A DNA stretch of 9,175 nucleotides, taken from positions 1 to 9,175 of the forward strand of contig JBKPCR010000109.1 of NCBI GenBank assembly GCA_046727435.1, written 5' to 3'. The translations under genes were made by a program, and so were the position numbers. Below are positions 4,814 to 9,175 of the stretch, one piece after another; the first letter of the stretch is position 1, and each line of letters starts with the position of its first letter. Below the pieces are notes generated by a model. The model had not been told where the DNA came from, did no database searches, and was given only the letters and a program-made list of their open reading frames with translations. Source of the stretch: CAVPRW01 sp046727435 [NCBI: bacterium]. GTDB taxonomy: Bacteria; Tectomicrobia; Entotheonellia; J063.

Positions 4814-5119
4814 ATGTCAATTCGCCACATCCCCTATCCCGACGATTTCGACGTCAACCATGAAGTCGCCAACCTCGAGGAACGCCGCCGGCGCATCTTG
4901 CACATCCTCGACGTGGGCGACGTGCTGGCGCAGATCGATGATCTGATCGCCCGCGAGTCCGACCCCGCCAAACACCCGTGCCACGACCTCGTCGCCTGGC
5001 TGCTGGACCAGCGCGGGTCGCCAGGGAACGGCGCGCACTTCTGGGATGCCTGGAAACGCCTCTGCCTGGATGCCATCGACGCGCTGGTCGACGAGGCCCT
5101 GACCCAGGGGGAGGACTAG
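4814..5119 (+). CDS. Acidic helical hypothetical protein
   Basis: A 101-aa acidic protein, start fixed by AAGGAG 7 nt before the ATG. It is predicted mostly helical: NLEERRRRILHILDVGDVLAQIDDLIA (20-46), HDLVAWLLDQ (57-66) and FWDAWKRLCLDAIDALVDEAL (76-96). There are two isolated cysteines and no metal motif. I do not recognise the family. A 4-nt gap and a GGAGG-containing C-terminal coding end link it to the next gene, so the two are probably cotranslated. The hairpin just upstream of its ribosome-binding site may modulate its translation. Confidence 0.75.
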   Translation: MSIRHIPYPDDFDVNHEVANLEERRRRILHILDVGDVLAQIDDLIARESDPAKHPCHDLVAWLLDQRGSPGNGAHFWDAWKRLCLDAIDALVDEALTQGED

Positions 5120-5123
5120 CGCC

Positions 5124-5459
5124 ATGGCGAAGCCCTGGAAGTCCTCACGCGCCCCGGCCCCCAGCGTGGAGCCGAGCACGATCACGGAATGCGCCCGGCG
5201 CTATCATGCCTGTGCGCTGGCGCTCGCCAAGTCGCTCGGCTTGCCGATGACTGCTGCATTTTTACAGGAGTACCACTCCGCTATTTCATGCGTGTACATT
5301 GAAGCGGGACGGGCCGGGGTGCGGCTCCCGCCAGCCATCCAGCTGCCGCCGCTTCGCGCCATCAACGGCCAGCCACCGGCGCCCGAGCCGGAGGACCTCA
5401 CCGAAGGCGCGCCCGTGGCAAACTGCGCCAAAATTTCCTTTACCTCAGTGAGGAGTTAA
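5124..5459 (+). CDS. N-terminal half of a gene interrupted by a MITE-like insert
   Basis: This 111-aa frame starts at an ATG preceded by GGGGGAGGAC. Residues 1-95 are host-derived: a helical part (TECARRYHACALALAKSLG, TAAFLQEYHSAISCVYIEAGRAG) and a Pro-rich linker ending EDLTEG. From about residue 99 the protein is encoded by a 206-bp insert (NCAKISFTSVRS), which also supplies the stop. Joining 5408 directly to 5626 restores one frame and yields a protein of about 220 aa containing EDLTEGAPVADAPVAST. That matches QELTEGDHVADAPVAST in the second copy of this family near 7230-7275. The product as it stands is a truncated form of unknown function. Confidence 0.7.
   Translation: MAKPWKSSRAPAPSVEPSTITECARRYHACALALAKSLGLPMTAAFLQEYHSAISCVYIEAGRAGVRLPPAIQLPPLRAINGQPPAPEPEDLTEGAPVANCAKISFTSVRS
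5409..5419 (+). repeat. Target-site duplication, left copy
   Basis: GCGCCCGTGGC recurs exactly at 5626-5636, at the other border of the 206-bp insert. Both copies are read in the same codon phase (Ala-Pro-Val-Ala) in the two half genes. Confidence 0.7.
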
Positions 5460-5625
5460 GCTGACTCGCGGGAATGGTGTAACTCCGCAGATGTGAACAC
5501 TTTCCTTCTGAAGCGTTGGGAGCTGGTATCCTGCCTCCGGCCGCCATGGTGGCTCTTCAAGCAAGTACACTGAGGGTGAGCCGAGTTAATTCCCCATATA
5601 CGTAAAGGTAATTATGACGAGGGCT
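5420..5625. mobile_element. 206-bp MITE-like insertion
   Basis: The segment is bordered by 11-bp direct repeats (GCGCCCGTGGC at 5409-5419 and 5626-5636). Comparing its first 26 bases with the reverse complement of its last 26, without gaps, gives 18 matches. The core is AATTTCCTTTAC (left) against AATTACCTTTAC (right). A subterminal inverted pair CCTCAGTG (5443-5450)/CACTGAGG (5568-5575) and a near-palindrome around CCATGG (5546) add structure. There is no transposase frame, so it is non-autonomous. The long target duplication would suit IS4-type transposases, but the family is not identified. It splits the 5124/5614 gene. Confidence 0.7.
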
Positions 5626-6003
5626 GCGCCCGTGGCCGATGCCCCGGTGGCGTCGACGCACACCCAGGCGCCGGTGGCGGCCCAAGGGTCGTATCAGCGT
5701 CACACGTTTGCGGCACGCCTTCTGTCGGCCCCACCGCACGGCCACGCGTCCAACGGTGACCCGCCCCCGCTGACCACGGCCGACCTGCCGACCCGCATCC
5801 CGGCCGGCGTGCAGCTCCCGTGCGCGGACGCGTTGATCGTGGACCTGCGGCCCCCGCAGCTCAGTCTCTTGATCGGCAAAGTGGGCTTGCGGGCGCTGGC
5901 CGATAACAGCCTGGAGCCGCTGCATGTCGCCTTGCTGGCAGAGCGGGCGCATCGCATGAGCAATGGTCAGAAGCCGACACCGGCCGGGGAGGGGGTGGCA
6001 TGA
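5614..6003 (+). CDS. C-terminal half of the interrupted gene, paralogue copy 1
   Basis: This 129-aa frame starts at an ATG lying inside the insert, with an insert-encoded AAAGG ribosome-binding site 6 nt upstream, so its first four residues (MTRA) are acquired. Residues 5-15 (APVADAPVAST) continue the family sequence, followed by a variable His/Pro/Ala linker. The conserved core at 56-114 (ADLPTRIPAGVQLPC...DLRPPQLSLLIGKVGLRALAD...LHVALLAERA) is identical to the copy at 7360-7536 at 53 of 59 positions. The core looks like a compact helical domain of unknown function. The stop overlaps the ATG of the next gene (ATGA). The half gene is probably still translated, judged by the start supplied and the conserved core. 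Confidence 0.7.
   Translation: MTRAAPVADAPVASTHTQAPVAAQGSYQRHTFAARLLSAPPHGHASNGDPPPLTTADLPTRIPAGVQLPCADALIVDLRPPQLSLLIGKVGLRALADNSLEPLHVALLAERAHRMSNGQKPTPAGEGVA
5626..5636 (+). repeat. Target-site duplication, right copy
   Basis: Exact repeat of 5409-5419 (GCGCCCGTGGC), immediately outside the right inverted terminus of the 206-bp insert. Confidence 0.7.
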
Positions 6004-6122
6004 GCGCCCCCATCGGCAGCACCTGGTGGTGTGAGCTGTGCCGGCGCTACGTCGTGCTGGCAGGGCAGCCCAAGCGCCGGCGCTGTCGCCTGTGCCGCCA
6101 GTGGATGAGGCGAACACGGTAG
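6000..6122 (+). CDS. 40-aa zinc-ribbon microprotein
   Basis: The frame starts at an ATG overlapping the stop of the preceding gene (ATGA), behind a G-rich ribosome-binding site (GGGGAGGGGG). The protein has C11-x2-C14 (WWCELCRRY) and C29-x2-C32 (RRRCRLCRQW) separated by 14 residues, a textbook zinc-ribbon ligand set, with a strongly basic C-terminal half. It likely binds nucleic acid or acts as an assembly factor. Coupling to the upstream half gene implies stoichiometric expression. It is too short for family assignment, but the double CxxC pattern and overlap make it convincing. Confidence 0.7.
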   Translation: MSAPIGSTWWCELCRRYVVLAGQPKRRRCRLCRQWMRRTR

Positions 6123-6144
6123 CCTTCGGATCGGTTTTGGGGTA

Positions 6145-6173
6145 GAAGGGAGGTGGAGGACCCCCATCCCTTC
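6145..6173 (+). terminator. Terminator-like hairpin after the small-gene operon
   Basis: GAAGGGAGGTGG (6145-6156) and CCCCATCCCTTC (6162-6173) pair over 12 positions with two mismatches and a 5-nt loop, 22 bp after the stop of the 40-aa gene. No T-run follows, so it may be a Rho-assisted or RNA-stabilising 3' structure rather than a true intrinsic terminator. Confidence 0.4.
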
Positions 6174-6266
6174 GACGGGCAGGGATTATGTCGCATCTGG
6201 TGAGACGGTTGCCAAATCCTTTGGGAGACCGACTTAGCGTTAGACGGCAGTATCTTGCTGACGAGG

Positions 6267-6276
6267 AAGGAGGTGA
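6267..6276 (+). promoter_or_regulatory. Orphan perfect Shine-Dalgarno sequence
   Basis: AAGGAGGTGA matches the anti-Shine-Dalgarno over 10 nt, but no start codon lies within normal range; the nearest in the region is a GTG at 6290, too far. It stands in an A-rich leader 126 bp before the 6402 gene. It could be a remnant of a lost gene or a ribosome standby site. Apart from this and the two hairpins, the 279-bp stretch 6123-6401 shows no supported gene. Confidence 0.35.
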
Positions 6277-6363
6277 GGCGAAAAACAAAGTGCAAAATAG
6301 CAAAGTAACAGGGGGTATGGACGGTCCACCAGCAACCAACTTAGCATCGTCAACGTTATGTTG

Positions 6364-6396
6364 GCCGATGAGCCGACAGCTCATCGGCACAGGAGG
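6364..6396 (+). promoter_or_regulatory. Perfect stem-loop abutting the Shine-Dalgarno of the 6402 gene
   Basis: GCCGATGAGC (6364-6373) and GCTCATCGGC (6379-6388) form a perfect 10-bp stem with a 5-nt loop (CGACA). AGGAGG (6391-6396) follows after 2 nt, and the ATG at 6402 after 5 more. The hairpin leaves the ribosome-binding site just exposed. It probably stabilises the mRNA 5' end or is a protein-binding operator for translation. Confidence 0.5.
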
Positions 6397-6401
6397 TTAT
6401 C

Positions 6402-6920
6402 ATGAAACCCAAGACAACGTATCGACGACACAGAGGGAGCCTCAGCGTGATACTTGTCGCGCTTATCCTGACGTGGGCCGCCGTGCTGGGCTCCGGCAGC
6501 CCTGCCACCGCAGACACGCTAGTGTTCCCGGCCGGAGTAGCGTGTGAATTCGAACTGCATATTGACGTTAGTGGTGGCAACCTGATCATGAGGGAGTTCG
6601 AGGACAAGAACGGCAACACCGTACGCCTGATCACTGCCGGCAAAGGCTTTACACTTGTGTTCACGAATGCCGAAACTGGTGCCACGTTCTCGTTGAAATC
6701 TAATGGGGCGGTAACACGCACAACGATCAACCCCGACGGGTCGCAGACGGTGACTAGCACCGGACACAACGTCCTCATTTTCTTCCCGACCGATGTGCCG
6801 GCGGGGCCCTCGACGACGCTGTACGAGGGCCGTGTCGTCTACACGGTCGACAGCAATCAAGTCTTCACCTTGTTGGAGTTCAGCGGACAGACGACCGACA
6901 TCTGTGCCATCTTGTCCTAA
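6402..6920 (+). CDS. Secreted beta-rich protein with two cysteines
   Basis: This 172-aa protein has an N-terminal signal peptide: basic residues 1-12, a hydrophobic stretch 15-30, and likely cleavage after SPATA (residue 37). The mature part is Gly/Thr/Asn-rich and predicted beta-stranded (FPAGVACEFELHIDVSGGN, LVFTNAETGATFSLKSNG, HNVLIFFPTDVPAGPSTTLYEGRVVYTV). It has two cysteines, C48 and C168, which could form a disulfide linking the ends of the domain. It resembles small exported hypothetical proteins common in Actinobacteria and related groups, as I recall the family; no function is established. The start is fixed by AGGAGG at 5 nt. A perfect stem-loop precedes the ribosome-binding site, implying post-transcriptional control. 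It is flanked by unrelated genes and appears to be a single-gene unit. Confidence 0.8.
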   Translation: MKPKTTYRRHRGSLSVILVALILTWAAVLGSGSPATADTLVFPAGVACEFELHIDVSGGNLIMREFEDKNGNTVRLITAGKGFTLVFTNAETGATFSLKSNGAVTRTTINPDGSQTVTSTGHNVLIFFPTDVPAGPSTTLYEGRVVYTVDSNQVFTLLEFSGQTTDICAILS

Positions 6921-7233
6921 TGATCTCGGCCCGCTCACGAGAGGAAGCGTGCCCTCTTGCCCGCGCTGTCACATTGGGGATGGCAGTGGAAGACTACCGG
7001 CGCAGTGATTTGAGGCCGTGCCCAGCTGGCAAAGAATGTGGTCCTGGCGAGATGGATTGCAGTCCCTCGCGGCTGATTGCTGTCTCAGTCGCCACGAATC
7101 CTGTCCTGGAGGTGTCGCGAGATGCAGTCAATGCGGTCCGGCACATGCCTGGATCGCTGTCCCGGCCCATTTGAATTGCAGGCCGTTACACCTAGCGGCG
7201 CTGGGCATTGGCACGCAGTTCGTGGGCCAGGAG
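6921..7233 (+). other. Gap between secreted protein and paralogue copy 2
   Basis: About 310 bp with no well-supported gene. A frame from the ATG at 6920 overlaps the preceding stop (TAATG) but lacks a ribosome-binding site and has mixed codon use. The frame of copy 2 stays open back to a GTG at 7018 and encodes CxxC-like residues (RCSQCG). Copy 2 could therefore start within this stretch, but similarity to the first half gene (5124-5408) is not visible beyond the ELTEG motif. The stretch may be decayed 5' sequence of the duplicated gene. Confidence 0.4.
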
Positions 7234-7572
7234 TTGACCGAAGGCGATCACGTCGCGGATGCGCCGGTCGCATCGACCAACGGACATGGTGAGCCATCAA
7301 CGGTCGACCATCAGCCTTTGAACGGCGACACGCCCCCACTCAGCGGGATCGCCACCATGGCCGACCTGCCGACCAGCATCCCAGCGGGTTTGCAGTTGCC
7401 GTGTGCGGAGGCGTTGATCGTCGACCTCCGGCCCCCGCAGTTGAGTCTGTTGATCGGCAAGGTGGGCTTGCGGGCGCTGGCGGACAAGACCCTGGAGCCG
7501 CTGCATGTCGCGCTCTTGGCCGAGCGGGCGCGGCGGTTTGCGCAGGGCCAAAAGGCCCCCAGGGAGGGCTGA
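7234..7572 (+). CDS. Paralogue copy 2 of the interrupted gene (5'-truncated or rearranged)
   Basis: From the TTG at 7234 the protein reads LTEGDHVADAPVAST, followed by a variable linker. The conserved core (7360-7536, ADLPTSIPAGLQLPC...LRPPQLSLLIGKVGLRALAD...LHVALLAERA) differs from copy 1 at only 6 of 59 positions. Many codons differ synonymously between the copies, suggesting both were kept by selection. The start is uncertain: the frame is open to 7018, AGGAG lies too close to the TTG, and an internal ATG at 7357 begins just before the core. Homology to the rejoined copy 1 begins at least one residue before the TTG, so the true start may be upstream. Function unknown. The next gene follows after 3 nt. 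Confidence 0.6.
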   Translation: MTEGDHVADAPVASTNGHGEPSTVDHQPLNGDTPPLSGIATMADLPTSIPAGLQLPCAEALIVDLRPPQLSLLIGKVGLRALADKTLEPLHVALLAERARRFAQGQKAPREG

Positions 7573-7575
7573 GCC

Positions 7576-7779
7576 ATGGATCACGTCCTGCTCATGGCCT
7601 ACTGGCCGGACAAGGTCGAGACGTACGGCGGCCGGCGCCGCGACCTGCCATGGCTCTTGCGGCGCTACTGCCGCGGGGCCACGCGCGTCGTCGTCTACGA
7701 GGCCCGCGAGACGATCTGGGACGTGCGCCACGTGACGGGCGCCCTGGAGCAGTGGGTGCAGGACGGCGGCCACGTGTAA
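7576..7779 (+). CDS. 67-aa hypothetical protein
   Basis: Starts 3 nt after the stop of paralogue copy 2, with GGAGG (7563-7567) at 8-nt spacing. The protein is basic and aromatic (MAYWPDKVETYGGRRRDLPWLLRRYCRGATRVVVYEARETIWDV), with one strand-like hydrophobic segment (TRVVVYEA) and a C-terminal helix (VTGALEQWVQDGG). Composition suggests a compact alpha/beta fold. I recognise no family. Its position after copy 2 parallels the 40-aa zinc-ribbon gene after copy 1, but the two small proteins are unrelated. After the stop there is a GC-rich stretch (CCCGCGGCGGG) without a T-run. Confidence 0.7.
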   Translation: MDHVLLMAYWPDKVETYGGRRRDLPWLLRRYCRGATRVVVYEARETIWDVRHVTGALEQWVQDGGHV

Positions 7780-7847
7780 CCCCACCCGCGGCGGGGGTCC
7801 TCTCCGCCGCGCGCATCACCGCCAGCGTGCGCCCCATCCCACGACGG

Positions 7848-7877
7848 TTGACACGCCCGGCCCATCCCGCCTACACT
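7848..7877 (+). promoter_or_regulatory. Promoter of the substrate-binding protein gene
   Basis: TTGACA (7848-7853, perfect) and TACACT (7872-7877, 4 of 6) are separated by 18 nt. This predicts a start near 7884 and a leader of about 24 nt before the ATG at 7908. The gene is therefore likely transcribed independently of the genes to its left. Confidence 0.6.
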
Positions 7878-7907
7878 CGCCCCAGATATGTAGCGGAGGA
7901 CACGACC

Positions 7908-8897
7908 ATGATGCGCCGTACCATCGGGTTTCTCGTCACTCTCGCCCTCAGCCTCCTCGTGGCGCCGCTCGCCGCCAGTGCGCAGCCACGCGCCAAGCCG
8001 GCGCGGATCGCCTTTCTGGAGTTGGGCGCTGCGCCTCCGGCCTCGGCACCCCCACCCGTGGTGGCGGTGTTCCAGCAGCGACTGCGCGAGCTGGGGTGGA
8101 TCGAGGGCCAGGACCTCACCATTGAATGGCGCTGGGCCGAGGGCAGTCTCGAACGCTTTGCCACCCTGGTCGAGGAGATGGTCCGTCTCCCGGTGGAGGT
8201 CCTGGTGGTCCCGAATCAGACCACCGCCGGCGTGGCGCAGAAAGCGACCACGACGATTCCCATCGTCATGGTGGCAGGCGGCGACATACGGCCGACAATC
8301 TCCAGCCTCGCGCAGCCCGGCGGGAACATCACGGGGATGGCCGGCCTCAACCCGGAGTTGTCGTCGAAACGGCTGGAACTGATCACACGCACGATCCCGG
8401 GGCTCACCCGCGTGGCGGTGCTCCGGGGGCTCGGCCGCCAAACCCTGGCGTTACAGGCGATGGAGGTCGCGGCCCAGGCGTTGGGGGTGCAGCTGCAGCT
8501 CCTGGAGGCGCGAGACTCTACCACGATCGACCAGGCAGTTGCCGCGGCGATCCACCAGGGGGCTGGCGCCCTGGTAGTGTTTTCGGACGGAGGGAACTTC
8601 TTTCCCCATCGCGCCCATCTCGCCAAGCTGGCCCTCACCCACCGGCTGCCGTCGATCTTCAATACGCGTGCGTTTGTCGAGGCGGGTGGGCTCATGAGCT
8701 ATGGGATAAGTCCTGCCGAGCGGGGGCAACGCGCCGCCGTGTACGTGGACAAACTCCTCAACGGGGCCAAGCCGGGAGACCTCCCCATCGAGCAGCCCAC
8801 GACCTTTGAGTTCGTCATCAACCTCAAGACCGCCCAGGCCTTGGGCCTCACGATCCCGCCGACGCTCCTCTTCCAGGCCGACGAGATCATCCGCTGA
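7908..8897 (+). CDS. ABC transporter substrate-binding protein (PF04392 type)
   Basis: A 329-aa periplasmic protein, close to the usual length of the family. The N-terminal signal peptide (MMRRTIGFLVTLALSLLVAP) has an ASA|QP cleavage site at about residue 25. The mature protein shows the type-I periplasmic-binding two-lobe pattern: RIAFLELG strand, FQQRLRELGWIEGQDLTIEWRWAEG, LPVEVLVVPNQTTAGVAQKATTTIPIVMV, GGNITGMAGLNPELSSKRLELI, then the second lobe ending FVINLKTAQALGLTIPPTLL, a hallmark C-terminus of the family. It would capture a small ligand for an ABC importer; the ligand is unknown. No permease or ATPase gene is in the window, and orphan members are common in this family. GGAGGA precedes the ATG by 7 nt. 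The frame is open well upstream of 7908, but that part is antisense or shadow of the preceding genes. Confidence 0.93.
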   Translation: MMRRTIGFLVTLALSLLVAPLAASAQPRAKPARIAFLELGAAPPASAPPPVVAVFQQRLRELGWIEGQDLTIEWRWAEGSLERFATLVEEMVRLPVEVLVVPNQTTAGVAQKATTTIPIVMVAGGDIRPTISSLAQPGGNITGMAGLNPELSSKRLELITRTIPGLTRVAVLRGLGRQTLALQAMEVAAQALGVQLQLLEARDSTTIDQAVAAAIHQGAGALVVFSDGGNFFPHRAHLAKLALTHRLPSIFNTRAFVEAGGLMSYGISPAERGQRAAVYVDKLLNGAKPGDLPIEQPTTFEFVINLKTAQALGLTIPPTLLFQADEIIR

Positions 8898-9144
8898 GGT
8901 GAGCGTTGAGGACTCCTGATCACGCACGGTAACAATTCCCGGACCCCCGCCCCGCCAGCGCGGGGTGCCCCCTGCGGTCCACGCGTCACCCCGCGTCACC
9001 ACCGGGGTCTCGTCGCCAAGATCCCATAAGCGCAGACTTGTCAACTCGCGCTCTCGGGGGCGACGCGTCCCAGGGGGTGCAAACCAGGCCAGAAGATCAT
9101 TAACATCTGTGCGGATTGAAGCCGACCTTATCCGGTGTGCACGG
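8898..9144. other. GC-rich intergenic region with hairpin and tandem repeat
   Basis: No gene is supported in this 247-bp stretch. It holds a perfect 6-bp stem CCCCGC/GCGGGG with a 4-nt loop (8950-8965), flanked by a looser outer pairing GGAC/GTCC, which may mark the 3' end of the substrate-binding gene transcript. CGCGTCACC is repeated with a 10-bp period (8982-8990 and 8992-9000). The neighbouring genes converge on this stretch. Confidence 0.45.
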
Positions 9145-9175
9145 CTATCCCTTCAACTCTTTCTTCAGCTCGTTG
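9145..9175 (-). CDS. C-terminal end of a leftward gene, cut by the window edge
   Basis: Read on the minus strand from the edge, the codons give NELKKELKG and then TAG. The residues are charged and helical, as at many protein C-termini. Codon choice (GAG, CTG, AAG) fits coding sequence, but ten codons are too few for any identification. It would be convergent with the substrate-binding protein gene. Confidence 0.3.
   Translation of the reverse strand, partial: NELKKELKG

Noticed and set aside
5557-6390. 277-codon minus-strand frame
   Set aside because: It is antisense to the insert, copy 1 and the 40-aa gene. Its composition is Arg/Pro/Gly-rich, as expected of GC-rich shadow frames, while the plus-strand product is conserved between two copies.
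6188-6547. 119-codon plus-strand frame before and into the secreted-protein gene
   Set aside because: No ribosome-binding site at its start. It runs out of frame into the well-supported 6402 gene, and its second half is typical shadow sequence.
6920-7174. 84-codon frame overlapping the stop of the secreted-protein gene
   Set aside because: The TAATG overlap is suggestive, but there is no ribosome-binding site, codon use is mixed, and a competing frame (from 7018) covers the same bases. Left unannotated.
7780-7801. Intrinsic terminator after the 67-aa gene
   Set aside because: The GC-rich CCCGCGGCGGG stretch has almost no loop and no T-run follows.
7401-7907. Long frame continuing upstream of the substrate-binding protein ATG at 7908
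   Set aside because: The first 169 codons overlap paralogue copy 2 and the 67-aa gene in another frame and read as low-complexity Arg/Gly/Pro. A ribosome-binding site, signal peptide and promoter all fix the start at 7908.
7695-8441. 248-codon minus-strand frame (and 8126-8809 plus, 8451-9044 minus)
   Set aside because: All lie over the clearly identified substrate-binding protein gene and have His/Arg/Gly-rich shadow composition.

Overview
The window is a GC-rich bacterial segment carrying mostly small, poorly characterised accessory genes. The only gene I can place confidently in a broad family is the ABC-type substrate-binding protein at 7908-8897 (PF04392 type). Its leader peptide and orphan setting recall lineages such as Rokubacteria/NC10 or Proteobacteria, but this taxonomic hint is weak. 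There are no rRNA, tRNA, integrase, capsid or relaxase genes. A prophage remnant, integrated plasmid or genomic island is possible from the regulatory architecture, but unproven.

Left part (1-2236). A leftward 280-aa protein carries an R-x4-H motif typical of HEPN domains. A small rightward 82-aa ORF follows, then a leftward four-helix membrane protein. The HEPN-like gene has visibly lower GC than the right half of the window.

Regulatory centre (2237-3980). A leftward run holds an 86-aa Cro/CI-like DNA-binding protein with an AT-hook-like tail, an 85-aa winged-helix protein with a CPTC motif, a 33-aa zinc-knuckle-like microprotein, and a winged-helix gene that appears split by a one-base slip in a run of seven G. 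Two copies of a TGTCAAT-N6-ATTGACA operator flank the 86-aa regulator. The one at 3933-3952 contains both -35 boxes of a divergent promoter pair, which is a compact phage-like switch. A second cluster, of GTAGCG/CGCTAC inverted repeats, lies at 3092-3198.

Rightward small-gene operon (3947-6122). A promoter built on the operator (TTGACA-17-TAGAGT) probably drives a Lys/Ala-rich basic protein, a Cys-rich zinc-finger-like protein, a 101-aa acidic protein, an interrupted gene (5124-5459 plus 5614-6003) and a 40-aa zinc-ribbon protein. The interruption is a 206-bp MITE-like insert with terminal inverted repeats and an 11-bp target duplication. It supplies the stop of the first half and the ribosome-binding site and ATG of the second half.

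Right part (6123-9175). A secreted beta-rich protein sits behind a strong stem-loop and Shine-Dalgarno sequence. It is followed by a second, 5'-truncated or rearranged copy of the interrupted gene, a 67-aa protein, the substrate-binding protein under its own promoter, a GC-rich intergenic region, and the last few codons of a leftward gene at the edge.
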